Shown piece after piece: positions 46,286-57,742 of a stretch of 64,000 nucleotides of DNA (position 1 is its first letter; each line of letters opens with the position of its first letter). The stretch spans positions 273,281 to 337,280 of the forward strand of contig NW_025892616.1 in NCBI RefSeq assembly GCF_002878395.1, in the 5' to 3' direction. The notes below the pieces were generated by a model that ran no database searches, had not been told where the DNA came from, and saw nothing but the letters and a program-made list of their open reading frames with translations. A program made the position numbers and the translations under genes. This stretch comes from Capsicum annuum. Taxonomy: Eukaryota > Streptophyta > Magnoliopsida > Solanales > Solanaceae.

Positions 46286-46417
46286 TGTGAGACTTAGTTT
46301 TTACTTGTACGGTGTGGGTTGTAGGTTTGGGTATACCCGTTATGATTTTGATTTACTTTATTTGTTGTTTTCCTTTCTTTGTAGGTGATCATTACTTTTT
46401 TCTAATAACCATTAGCC

Positions 46418-46911
46418 AAGAGGGACTCATCGACAATCCATTATTTGAACATGTTGAAACTATGGATTATCATGGCGGCAAAGAGCGTGCTAGTGCCATT
46501 CGAATTCCCCCTACTAGAGGAAACAATATATTTTATGTCATAAGCATCATGCTCTAATTGCTTCAAATAAAATGCCTCTTCGGGGGCCGATTACATGAAG
46601 ACCACAATTTGTATTTGAAGAACTTTGTAGAATTGTGTGCCCCTTTTGATATTGCCTACATCTTGCTAGAATCCATCTGATTGCGCCTTTTCCTATTTTC
46701 TCTAACGGGTGAGGTGGTATTGTGTCTTCGATCTCTTTTGGACGGGTCCATTACCTCATGGATGAAAGATGAAAGAATGTCAAATTATCTCCATGCCACC
46801 AATCATTATTCCTCCTCATTTTTCTCAACGGTTCATGAAAAAAAAGGGAAAATTCAAAGTTCAACAAATTCCTTGATAAATTTAGCAACCTTTATATCAA
46901 TATTCTTTTAA
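46418..46911 (+). pseudogene. Athila gag, N-terminal half only (element G)
   Basis: The leader-like LIDNPLFEHVETMDYH at about 46425 is followed by the core FGGRLHEDHNLYLKNFVELC, then LRLFLFSLTGEV and LLDGSITSWM at 46681-46765. It then passes directly to the pre-protease region. The gag C-terminal half and zinc knuckle are absent. Confidence 0.78.
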
Positions 46912-47441
46912 TATAAGCCTTGCAAGATATTTCAGGGTATGCTAAATTTATTAAGGATTTGTTCCCTAAGAAGTAGCTTGTGGAGGATGAGACAATAGAA
47001 ATAACACATCATTATAGTGCCATTATGTCAAGAACGCCAGTGAAAAGGATAAAAGACATCGGTACTTTCACCATTCTGTGTACCATCGGAATGTTCAAGT
47101 TTGCAAAAGACTTATGTGACCTCTTGGCAAGTGTAAATTTAATGCCATATGCCATATTTTACAATATTGGATTGGAGAAATTGCAACCTACCATGATGAA
47201 ATTGCTCATGGTCAACTGATCCATCAAGAAGTCTATCGAAATACTTCATGATGTGCTAGTTAAAGTCGACCGATTTATCTTCCTGGCTGATTTTGTGATC
47301 CTTGATTGTGCTTTGGACCGTGAAGTTTCTATTATTCTTGGAAAGCCATTTTTAACTACCGAGAGAGCATTGGTGGATGTAGAGTGTGGAAAGCTGAAGT
47401 TTTGCCTTAATAATGAAGAGGTTTCCTTCAATGCATGTTAG
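46860..47441 (+). pseudogene. Pre-protease and aspartic protease (element G)
   Basis: KFNKFLDKFSNLYINILLI and ISGYAKFIKDLFPKK (with stops) are the standard Athila pre-protease block. ITHHYSAIMSRTPVKRIKD and FTILCTIG precede the active site, which reads LCDLLASVNLMP, so the Gly of D-L-G is Leu. DVLVKVDRFIFLADFVILDC and VSIILGKPFLTTERALVDVE complete the domain. Confidence 0.87.
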
Positions 47442-48828
47442 TCCATGAAGCAACCAATGGACTTACAAGTAATTTTGGTGATTGATGCCATTGATGGTGA
47501 AGTTATGAATTATGTCGATGTGAGTTTGGTGGATGATCCATTAGTAGGGGTTTTGCGGAATTATGAAAGAGAGGAAGTTTAAGCGTTTGATGAAGTGGTT
47601 GCATCTTTAATGGGAATTGGATCTTATACTAAGAACCCGGTAAAGTTGGACCTTGATCTTAATAACCTGATAGCCCACCCACAAAACCATCCATTCTTGA
47701 GTCACCCAAAATTAAATTAAAGCCATTACCACCCCATATTAAATATGTGTTCTTGGGGGATGGATACACTTTATCTATCATCATTTCAAGTGATATTGAG
47801 CCCTACCAAGTGGAAGCTTTAAAGTTAGTGGTGAAAAAGTTCATTCGAGCTATCGGATAGACAATTGAGAATATCATAGGAATAGCCCCCTGCATTTTTT
47901 TCCCACAAGATAAAGCTAAATCAAGATCATGTGCCAATTGTGGAACATTAGAGGAGGCTAAATCAACCCATACAAAAAGTGGTGAAGAAGGAAATTATAA
48001 AATGAGTTAATGCGGGAGTCATCTATCTAATCTCCAATAGCACTTGGGTGAGCCTAGTGTAATATGTTCCAAATAAAGGTGGCATTATGGTAGTTGAGAA
48101 TGAAAAGAACAACCTTATTCCCATATAACCTATCATAGGGTGGAGGGTATGTATGGACTACCAGAAATTGAACTCTTGGATCGAAAAGGACCACTTCCCC
48201 ATGCTCTTTATGGACCAAATGCTAGATAGGTTAGCTGGGTGGGGGTGGTATTTCTTTATATATGGTATTCCTGGTACAATCAAATTTGTATTGCCCCAGA
48301 AGTCCAAGAGAAAATAACTTTCACTTGTCCCTATGGTACATTTGCATTCTAGCGGATGCCCTTTGGTTTGTGCAATGCACCGACAACTTTTTACCATTGT
48401 ATGCTATTAATCTTTGTGGATATGGTTCAGTATTTGATGGAAGTCTTCATGGATGATTTTTTAGTGGTGGGGAACTCCTTTAAGTCATGTCTTGAGTATC
48501 TATGAAAGGTACTTAAGAGATGTGTGGAAACCAACCATTTCCTGAATTGGGAGAAATGTCATTTCACAGTTACACAGGGTATTGTTTTAGGCCACAAGAT
48601 TTTGGGGAAGGTAATACAAGTTGATCAAGCTGAGGTAGAGGCAATAACCAAGTTACGACCACCACCACCACCCCTCTTTTTCATAAAGGGTGTTTAGAGT
48701 TTCCGTGGGCGTGCCGAGTTATATCGGAGATTTATTGAGGATTTCTATATAATAGCTTATCCGATGTGTAAAATCCTTGAAAAGGAGGCAAAATTCCATT
48801 TTGATGATGTATGTTTGAAGTTCTTTAA
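47442..48828 (+). pseudogene. Linker and reverse transcriptase (element G)
   Basis: A degraded linker is followed by RT. KITFTCPYGTFAF is at about 48310-48348. A TAG lies where relatives have Gln, before RMPFGLCNAPTTF, and the catalytic box EVFMDDFLVVG is at about 48441-48470, both Asp kept. CHFTVTQGIVLGHKI and the connection-region SFRGRAELYRRFIEDF follow. The RT N-terminal part is frameshifted between 47990 and 48250. Confidence 0.85.
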
Positions 48829-49240
48829 TTGTCTCAAAGAGTTTCTTATATCAACTCTCATTATTGTGGCTCTGGATTGGTCGCCCCATTTGAAGTGATG
48901 TGTGATGTAAGCGGGATTGTATTAGGGGCGGTATTGGGGAAACGCAAGGGAAAGATATTTCACCCTATCTATTATGCAAGCAAGACCTTGAGTGATTCTC
49001 AACGTAACTACACGATTACTGAGCAAGAATTATTGGCGGAGGTATATGCTTTTGAGAAATTTTATGCCTATTTGTTAGGAATGAAAGCAGTAGTGCACAC
49101 CGATCATGCCGCCCTTAAATACCTCATGGAGGAGAAGGAAGCTCAGCCACGTCTAATTATGTAGATATTTCTCTTGCAAGAATTTGATTTTGAGGTAAAG
49201 GATATAAAGGGTTGCAAAACCAAGTGGCCAACCATCTTTC
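48829..49240 (+). pseudogene. RNase H (element G)
   Basis: Open frame with FEVMCDVSGIVLGAVLGKR, ITEQELLAEVYAFEKFYAYL and VVHTDHAALKYLMEEKEAQP, keeping the Asp, Glu and Asp positions of the family. A TAG at about 49162 ends it. Confidence 0.88.
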
Positions 49241-50210
49241 TTATCTTAAGAGTAATTATTAAAAGCATGAGGAAATTAAGATTGATGAAGTTTTTCCTAA
49301 TGATTTAGTCATTTCAATCTCGGGAAAAGGCATGCCATGGTATGCCGACTATGCTAATTATATGGCGAGTGGTATACTCCCCGAGGGGCTTAGCTATCAT
49401 CAAAAGAAGTGATTCTTATTCGATGTACAAAAATATTTTTTGGATGAACCTTTTTTATTTTGGGAGTGCCCAGATGGTGTGATTAGGCGTTGTGTCATGG
49501 AAGTTGAAACGAAGGATATCCTTGAAGCATGTCACTCCTCAACTTACGGAGAACATCATGGGGAAATTCGAACCACCACCTAAATTCTTCAATGTGGGTA
49601 TTATTGGATCATCATTCATAGAGATGTCATTGAGTGGGTAAAATTATGTCATCAATGTCAAATGCAAGATGGAATCTCGAGAAGACTTGAAATGCCCCTT
49701 AGACTAAATCTTGAAGTTGAACTCTTTGGCGTGAGGGGAATCAATTTTATAGGCCCTTTTGTAAGCTCCTTTGGAAACAAATATATATTGGTGGTAGTGG
49801 ATTATGTTTTCAAATAGGTGGAAGATATGGCACTCTGAATAATAAGAGCAAAAGTGTTACCTTATTTTTGAAGAAATACATCTTTACACGATTCTAAATG
49901 CCGCATTCCATCATTAGTGATGGAGTCTCAAATTTTTCCAATTGGGTATTTCGGGCCTTTCTTGACAATTATGGGGTGAAGCACAAGGTTTCTACCCCGT
50001 ACCACCCCTAAATAAGTGGCCAAGTCAAACTTTCCAATCAATAAATCAAAGCCATACTCGAGAAGAACATGAATGTAGGTCAAACTAATTGGGCTAGATA
50101 GCTTGATGAGGCACTTTAGGCGTATAGAACAGCCTATAAAAACCTGATAGGTATGTCTCCCTACTAATTGGTGTTTGAGAAGGCATGTCACTTACCCGTC
50201 GAGCTTGAGC
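49241..50210 (+). pseudogene. Integrase (element G)
   Basis: The zinc finger region includes HSSTYGEHHGEIRTTT and CHQCQMQD (about 49530-49665). The first catalytic Asp reads Asn (VRGINFIGPF at about 49730-49760). The second Asp is kept (ISDGVSNFSN at about 49915). The Glu reads Lys (ISGQVKLSNQ at about 50012). AYRTAYKNLIGMSPY is near 50120. So two of the three triad residues are lost. Confidence 0.85.
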
Positions 50211-50656
50211 ATAAAGCCTTGAGATCCTGAAGATGTTAAACATAAATTGGTGAGAGCCTTTCGAGTCAAGGGTTTCTAAACTTCTTAAGTTGAAGGATTT
50301 TTGACTCAAGGCTTATGCAATTTCTGCATTATATAAGAAGAAAATGTAGAAATGACATGATGCTAAAATACTAAGGTGAGAATTTCGTGTCGACGAGAGA
50401 GTACTCCTTTATAATTCTTCTTTGAAGCTCTTTTTGGTGAAGATTCATTCTAAATGGTCAAGACCTTTTGTGATTTCAAATGTTTACCCTAGTGGTGCCA
50501 TTGAATTGGAAGATCATGAAAAAAGAGGTTTGTAGTAAATGGCCAAAAGGTGAAGCACTATAATGTGGGAGGTCCCGGGGTGGCCAAGGTGGAGTTGATA
50601 TATTTTAAATATCCTACATGGTGATAAAGGAGAATTGTGCAGTGGCGTTAAATTAG
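50211..50656 (+). other. Integrase C-terminal remnants of element G
   Basis: Decayed integrase tail in short frames (for example a KWSRPFVISNVYPSGAIE-like segment near 50450-50510), running to the hairpin. No chromodomain and no env-like ORF. Confidence 0.55.
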
Positions 50657-50680
50657 GCGCTTGGTAGGAGGTAACCCACC
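50650..50680 (+). other. Conserved post-ORF hairpin motif (element G), decayed
   Basis: AAATTAGGCGCTTGG then TAGGAGGTAACCCACC, aligning with A and B. The stem is weakened here. Confidence 0.55.
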
Positions 50681-52124
50681 CTTTACACACTTACTACATT
50701 TTTTTATGTTTTGTAGGCTTTTGACACAAGTTAGCAGTCCAAGAAAATAGGGGAAAACAGTGCTGAAAAATGGCAGTTGTGCAAGAAAATAAAGCAAAAA
50801 TAGGGGTAATCGGCCTTAGATACCACGATCGTGGTTTGAGAGTCTCGATCGTGGTCTCGCGATTGCAGTACATCCTACCGCGATCACGATAACTTTTCCT
50901 GCTACCTAAGGGTGTCCCTTTTAACCCTTGTACTTATTTTATTTGCTTTAGTGAGGACACTTCAAATCTGTAAGTTGGGGGTGTGTGGGCTATACTTGGA
51001 TAAATCCTAACCCATCATTATGTTCCTTGTGATTGATATCAAACGAGCTTTTCCTTATGATAGATTGAGTGACGACATTCTTAAGAGAAAATCATCGCGA
51101 TTGGTTTTGATCCATAGGTGTAGGAGAAGTCTGAGTAACCATAGTATCAGAGCTATGAATATAATGGAAGTCAAAGTACCTGTGGAATTTTGGAATTGGG
51201 ATCACACGTATACTTATGGTGAAGTCTGAGTAGCCATATGGTTTGCCCTGATAAAATCCAAAATATGAGATGATGGCTTGGTTTGGTGCCATAAACAAAA
51301 AATTATGCGTGGTGCAAATGAAAAGCAAACAACCTCCTCCGTCTAAGAAAAGTTTTAAAAACCAAGGGCATGGGCGTGAAAAATTTGTAACAATACTTTA
51401 TCTCTTTTTGTGACTCTAAAATCTTTAGCACGTAGAAATTGAAAAATACTACCTTTCGCCTCTAGTGGGAAGAGCTATTGAGCCTCCTTGAGGAGTTTTC
51501 ATGCCTTGTACGGTGAGCATAATTGTCTAAATCACATGCATACTTGTACCATTTATAACTTTCCCTGTTAGTCTCTCAAGGCTAATTGTTTCTATACTTG
51601 GTTGGAGAAATGATATTAGGCCTTCTTTGCGGAAATAGGAATCCACTTTGACCAAAATAGCCTACCCATGCATAGAATAGTATCCTTAGTTACCCATTTT
51701 GAGCCTTTAAGCCTTTTGTTTGGCAACCATCTTACAACCCTTGAACCTTTCAAAGTTTTTCCCTCTTTTGAACCCTACCCTCCTTGAACTTGAAACATGA
51801 AAATTGAGGCTAAATGCCTAAGTTGCAATGACTAGTTTGGAAGAGATGATCTTGGGCCATGATTATGTAAGTGGATGCCTATTATGCTTAACAAAGAAAG
51901 AAAAGTGAATAAGTGAAAAAGAAAAGACTTATCAAATAAAGAAAGTGCATGAGATCATAAAAGAATTAGCTGAAAAGAAAACGCTTTCAAAGGGTTGGGT
52001 AAATCAAGATAGCTAATGTATGCATGTGTGAATTTTTGAAACAAATAAAATGGTCCATGGTCTAAAATTGTGTAAAAATAGCGTGATGTAGATGTTCAAG
52101 GATAGTGTAGTAACTTTGTTCCAA
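50681..52124 (+). other. 3' noncoding region of element G
   Basis: No credible ORF. Contains the palindrome CCACGATCGTGG at 50823-50834 in a GC-rich patch (50815-50900), a purine tract AAGTTGGGGGTGTGTGGG at 50972-50989, and AT-rich filler up to the 3' LTR. Confidence 0.65.
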
Positions 52125-53025
52125 AATTATATCATACCCTTTCCCCTAACGTACATCCAAAATTCGTGCACACTACTATGACTTAAAGGTATGAATGAGA
52201 CAACCTTGTTAGTTGAATGCACTAATTTCTATATTTTTTAGGTATATAGGTAATGAAAAGGAAAGATCTAGAATTGGGCTTTAAAGGGATCAAAAATGAG
52301 AAAAAAAGTGCAAGAGTTGGAAGACCCTAGGAAGGAGATTGTATCAGTTACTGCAATCACAGTCTGAAAATCATGATTGTGGTTTGAGGGCCACGATCGT
52401 GGCCAATTAAGTTAGGTCAAATCCAGCAATGATGATGATCTAGAGGCTATCGCGGGCAAGCTGTTACAATTGCGGCAACGCAGGTTATAGCTCAGGGAGA
52501 GAAGTGTAATGTGCATTGATGGTTCCAAATCAAAAAAGGGCAAAAATCCCTTTATTTGGGGATTGTCATGAGCTAGAAATTGAGAGTTTAACTTGGAAAA
52601 ATCCTTCAACTTTTGATCAAAATTATTTTGTTTAATTTTCAAGTTTATTTAGTTGTAAGTGGAGTAAAGTTGAAGAATATTCTTATTTTGCATCTTTAAT
52701 GGAAACTTTGGAGGATCAATTTTGTATATTTTCTTTGTTTAACTTCATGAGTAGCTAAATTTTATTTTCCTGGGATTATGTTGAACTAGGGTGAAATTAT
52801 GTGTGGGTTGTGATGTGTTTGTGCAGATTCTAGTTTGTTGATGATGGATTTCACTATTGTCATGCATTTTGCTTTTCTTACACTATGGGCATACACTTAG
52901 AAGCCATCATCACCTATAAGTTTGAGGACTAGAATCACTCCTTGAGGATTTGACCTTAATGTAAAGTGAGCTTTATTGACAATGATCATCTTATATCCAA
53001 ATTATGGTATAGGTGAGGGAGATCA
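52125..53025 (+). repeat. 3' LTR of element G, with internal deletion
   Basis: It aligns with 35038-35735 and then, after a jump at about 52860, with 46103-46265. About 550 bases present in the 5' LTR are missing. It contains GGCCACGATCGTGGCC, a 16-base perfect palindrome at 52389-52404. The left edge is uncertain by about 20 bases. Confidence 0.85.
52389..52404. promoter_or_regulatory. 16-base palindrome upstream of the TATA position in G 3' LTR
   Basis: GGCCACGATCGTGGCC. The aligned 5' LTR site (about 35253-35268) has decayed. The central 12 bases also occur at 50823-50834 and in the unrelated LTR H at 15160-15171. Confidence 0.45.
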
Positions 53026-53030
53026 CATAG
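53026..53030 (+). repeat. Target-site duplication of element G (right copy, CATAG)
   Basis: Identical to 35003-35007. Confidence 0.92.
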
Positions 53031-56000
53031 CTGGTGGAGTTCCTTTCAAACTTTGTGGAGTGTTTGGTATGGTCTTTAGTCTATGACAGTCATTCATGAT
53101 TATGAGGGCAATATCTCAAGGTATTCTAGGACCTTGTTTTGATTGTTTCGTGATAGGATACTAGCTTAGAGAGTGCCCTAAATATGAGTTAGTTGATCAG
53201 ATAAAGCTAGCATGTATCCCCACCAGCCTAGAGTTCTTGAGATAGGCTATGATTGTGGAAAAGATGATCATTTTGTAGTAGAAAGTATTCTCAGTGTCAG
53301 TTGGCCAGCCATTTGGGCTCAGTTTATGTTCTCAACATGTTGGTGCTTCAGGAGTTTGCTACGACTTCAGATATATTGGCTATTGGTCTAGAGATTATCC
53401 CCTATGTGGGATTGCTAGTATTTTAGCTCTTTAAATCAACCTCCTTAATATGGTTCCTTCAGTTAGAGATAGTGCGCTTAGCACTTCAGTTGATGATTTA
53501 GTCAATCGATATAAGTTTGGACCCATACAGATTTTCTTTTCCTTAGATTCGCTGGGCATGTGACTGTGGATTTCACCATGATTGGTATACTTTTATTTCG
53601 CTACATTTTCGTCTTTCATTATGTGCATTGGGGTCATTGTACCTATTAATGATTATATTCCTATGCCTTAGTGAGTTCATATTGGTTAGTGTATACCTTG
53701 TTATTGAATTCATGATTTTATGACTACCTCTGTGGCTTATTTTTTAGTAGTGGATGGGGTTGATCTATATTAATATAATCTCCCTATGGGTGTTTCTTTT
53801 GGGTTTGAGTCCCATTTATCTTGGTATATTGGCCTTATTATGGCCCTTGAGTAGTACATGATATTGATGTTTATTTTGGTACCGCTTATTCATTATATTA
53901 ATGTTGATATTATTATTGCTATTGCTATCACTGCTTGAAGTTATTGATATTATTTGATATTATTACTTGATGTAATTGATTCTTATTGGATATCTATTTA
54001 GACTAGTATTATCTGGTTAGAATTTCATTGTTTTGCAATTCTTATTCGGTGCCTGGAGTAGATATAGCCTGATTTGATGATTTCTTTCCCATAGCGAAGC
54101 AAGGTTGATTGTTTTCCCTCATGGTTAGTTATGCTATATTGATTCGAGAATGTATTGTGATATGGAAGGTAAGTTTACCTTCCATGGTTCTGTATGGTTC
54201 TAGAGTTGGCAATTTAGTTATATTGCCCGTCCTTGAGTTTGGGACTCCGAGACTTGCCTCATGTTTTGTAAAGTTTTTTTCTTTAGCTATCCCTTTCTAT
54301 ATATCTTGAGTTTGAGCTTGATAAATTTAGGGTCTATTCTTATTTTGTGAATATTTCATTTCCTCATATTAGGTTTGATTTTGACATTGAGATGTCCTGA
54401 GTTCATCTCTTAGATTTGTTGGATTCATCTCCTTGTGGTGGTTTGCCCTTTTTATTGGTGTGGAGATTGGATGCTCCGTTCTTACCGTGATGTAATTCTT
54501 GTCTTTCATAGAGTTAGGGAGATACAGGTAGGTGGCCATTCCTGTAATTGCTTCCTAAGTTGGCAAATTGGAAATTCTTTAGCTTGAGTTGTTTGATTTT
54601 CTGGTGGTGGTCTTGACATTGACCTTGGTTTTGAGATTTGTATTTTTTCTCTTCGACAATGTGATTCATGGATGGATCAAGTAATGATTGTCCTACTTTG
54701 GTGGATTTAGTAAATCCTCAGTTCAGAATTTGTTCGGCCTAATGAGGCTTAGTGGAGTGTTTTTTCTTGATGATATGCGCCTATGTATATTATTTGTCCA
54801 GATGGGGTGTTTGATTGGTTAGTTTTCAACTTGAGTTGCATTTCTGTGAGTTGGTAGAGTTTTGTTATTGATAGTGTTTTACAGCCATGGGGAGTCCTTG
54901 AGTACATTTTTGTAATTTATGCCCTCCAGCGGATATGGAATGGATTTCCAAAGTTTTCAGCCGGTTATTTATCCTCTACTGTAATTTTATTCTTTAATTG
55001 TGTTTTGATTTCTACTCGACATAATTTGGTAAAGATATGCCTGATTCAGACAGTATGGTTGATGTGAGTATTTGACCTTGGTTTAGAATTTTTTGGCTCA
55101 ATTTGGGATTTGACTCCTTGGAATGGCAATTTGGAATTCATGATAGATCTAGAGTATTAATGCCTACCCATCTTCAGGTTTAGTTTAGGCAGTTGAGACC
55201 AAGCAGTTCAGACTTGATGTTGATATTTCATCTTAGAGATGTAAGCATTATTTGAGATTTATCTCAGTTTGGATTTCATTTATAAACTATTTGAGCCTAC
55301 TCTGTGGTTACCTATTCGGTCTTCTCGACTTCGGTTGGAATATTATTTATAAGTGCTTAGATGATAGCCCATGAACCCAGCATTGGTTCGTTCAACTTTG
55401 ACCCTGAGTCTTTAGTCTTCTTTGAGACTTTTGGATGATACTCTCAGTAGGAGTAGTATGCTTGAGATGGATTCAGTAAGGTTGCATTCTTGTTTGATGG
55501 GATATCTTGGAGCGAATCATTCAGTAATGAGTATTTCTACCTTGATCTTCTAGATTCCAGTTTTGATTACGATCAACACTATTTGTGGCATAGGCACAGA
55601 TTGCCTTCCTTGATTATTTTTATTTGTGTGCCCAGAAAGCACTTTATAAGGTTATTCTTATATTTATTGTATGGGCTTTTAGCAAGTTAGCTTCAGCACT
55701 TCGAGCTCTCTGTGATGAGATTACGCAGACAATACTCAGGTGATTTACCTCTAGGTTTGAAGTAGATAGCAAGTATAGATTAGTAAAAGAAGGTTATATT
55801 TGGATTTGGGGTCGGTTGTAGGACTCATGCCTTGGGTTGGTTTAGCTAGGGTGAGCCTTTGTTGATTTGTGCGGGTATCAGGATGGTATTAGTGTTATGG
55901 TTCAGAGTTGCGTACATTAGCCTTTTCGGTTCGGTTAGAAGCCAGTTGGTGATTGAGGATGAGTTTTGAATATTTGGAAGTGAACTGAGGGAGCTGGGGG

Positions 56001-56167
56001 AAGAAGGGGTACCAGTGGCAAAATCCCTTGGAAATGTTCTATCTTTGTGGAGGTTATCTGGAAAGTCATGCTCGAAGTATGCGGGCTTAGTACCTTATCC
56101 GTTCGAGCTTTTGAGAAAATTCTATCCGTTGACTTTCAGGGACGAAAGTCCCTTTAGTAGTGAATTT
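53031..56167 (+). pseudogene. Degraded internal region of element C (gag trace, no clear pol)
   Basis: The only readable coding relic near the start is a zinc-knuckle trace at about 53137-53190 (Cys, Gly-Tyr in place of Gly-His, and RECPKYE). Near 56035-56120 a WRLSGK... segment could be a decayed chromodomain end, followed by GGGACGAAAGTCCC, a block common just upstream of such 3' LTRs. I found no RT (DD box) or integrase triad in about 3.1 kb. The rest is T-rich with short frames only. Confidence 0.55.
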
Positions 56168-57742
56168 TGTATTGACCCTTCAGTTCATTTTTCATATTTC
56201 CACTTTTTATGCCATTAAGACTTTCTCTTAGCTTCCCCAAGTCATTTATGACATGCTGGTACTGATAGTTCGGTTACTGAATAGTTTATTTTGTTCTTAG
56301 AGTCAATTTCCTGTTTAGAAGTTTTTGTTGGTTCCAAATGGCCACCGCGAAAAAACATAAGTAGAATAATCTCATATGCAAATTTTGACTATGCTAGCAG
56401 CTCTGAAATATTGATTTTAGGATAGGTAGAGCTTTGGTTTGGCTCCCAATGCACCTGAGATCATTTCAACCTATTGGTCTAAAATTTGGAAAATTAGAAT
56501 TATAGGTATAGGACCCACATTTTGTCTAAAGGACCTCGAATGAAAAATCTGACACACCATTGCATCTGGCATATTGAATTTAGTATGGTTACACAGTTCA
56601 TTTCTGTAATTCGAGTACGAATAAATCCCGAGGCCTGAGCGGAAACTAGGAAAAATTTCCAAGTTTTAGCTGGTTTTCTGGTGCTATAGAGGATACTGCA
56701 ATCGAACCAAGAGATATTACGATAGCAATATCTTTTTCTGAGATAATAGATTGCAATCGTACACCCAAGACTATGATAGCAACAATTGGATCCCTGGTAT
56801 AGGTATAAAAGGTCTCTTTAGGTCGTGTTTTGGACATTTTTTACTCAACCTTGAGAGCTAAAAACCCTAAAAGGGTGTGATGACTTCAAATTGAGTCTTT
56901 GGGGTGACTTGGGAGCTTGATTAACATCTTTTATCACGAATATCTTCGGATTTAAGGTAAGGTTTCCTCACTTCCTTGATGAACTTCTTAGTTCTTGACC
57001 CAAAATTACAAATAGCTTGAGGGCTTGATTTTAACCCCAAATTAGGTTGGTTTCCATCTATTTCTTGAGGGTTATGATTCCTTGTTCATGTAAGAACATT
57101 GGGTTTATCTTGAAAATGTGATTTTCGTAAGTGGAACCTACTTGGGGTTCTTGGAGTCGTTTTTTAATCCAAATCATAAAGGTGCAATATGGGTATCATT
57201 ATTCTCATATTGATCAGTAGATTATGATTTTTGTAGTGTGATGGCATATTGGGATTATGAGTGAAGATGAACATTTAGTGAATGATCTAAGAATTTGTGG
57301 TTCAGCCTTGAGGTAGGCTTCTATCTACTCTCTTCCTTAAGATGATGAGTGTTGTATATTGTGTGTGAATGTGAATGTTAAGATTGATTATGGGTTGAAT
57401 GACCTAGTCTTGATTATTTAAGCTTAGGGAATAGATGAGGGTTTTCGACCCGTAAGGTGAAATGCTTATTGCACTTTTAGAATCCTATTGCCTTCTACCT
57501 AAATTGAACTAATTCATAGCATGGATATGATATAATGCTTGGTTTGGGATGTAGTTTTAGCATTGGAAGTATTGTTAGTGTATTTAACCTTATTTGGGCT
57601 ATTGTTGTGCTCTTGGAACCATAATTTGGCTGGAGTTGACTTAAATGACCATGTTTCTAGACAAATTTCCTATCTTAGGTATGGTTATGGCTTACTTGAC
57701 ATCTAAAAGTTGAACTAGATACCTTAGCCTAGTTTGGGGTGG
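56168..57742 (+). repeat. 3' LTR of element C (interrupted by B)
   Basis: It starts TGTATTGACCCTTCAG and aligns with 20536-21243 and then 31975-32420, crossing the site where D inserted without a break. This shows D is a later insertion. A TATA box (GTATAAAAGG) lies at 56803-56812. It stops at 57742, where LTR B begins. Confidence 0.87.
56803..56812 (+). promoter_or_regulatory. Predicted TATA box in 3' LTR of C
   Basis: GTATAAAAGG, conserved with 21171-21180. Confidence 0.6.

Larger units (their letters stand above)
35008..53025 (+). mobile_element. Athila-like Ty3/gypsy element (G), with element F nested in its 5' LTR
   Basis: LTR ends TGAT...ATCA and CATAG duplications mark the insertion into C. 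Without F and one AGTAT copy, the 5' LTR is 1442 bases. A tRNA-Asp-type primer site at 46269 is typical of Athila. Then come gag (with an internal deletion), protease, RT, RNase H, integrase, a hairpin at 50657, a purine tract at 50972 and a 3' LTR. No env-like ORF is seen. Catalytic residues are altered in protease and integrase. Confidence 0.92.
20536..57742 (+). mobile_element. Ty3/gypsy-type element with long LTRs (element C), split by D, G and B
   Basis: Removing the nested elements joins 20536-21243, 31975-35007, 53031-57742. The two ends are LTRs: 20536-21243 plus 31975-32420 aligns with 56168-57742, in order and with the same TATA box. The 5' LTR would be about 3.5 kb. It is followed by a decayed initiator tRNA-Met primer site, a leader, about 3.1 kb of degraded internal sequence with a gag zinc-knuckle trace, and the 3' LTR. 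I cannot find RT or integrase, so it looks non-autonomous or very decayed. Its left end interrupts the gag of A. Its right end is interrupted by B, so the target duplication cannot be checked. Confidence 0.78.

Noticed and set aside
50681..52124. Env-like ORF after integrase in G, as known in some Athila elements
   Set aside because: No frame longer than about 70 codons, and no signal peptide or membrane segment pattern that holds up.
57731..57742. AGTTTGGGGTGG before LTR B as a polypurine tract, which would make 57743 the start of a 3' LTR
   Set aside because: The bases upstream continue the LTR of C (compare 32400-32420), and LTR B is followed by a primer site and gag, so it is a 5' LTR. 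The purine-rich look is probably chance, although it is a curious target site.
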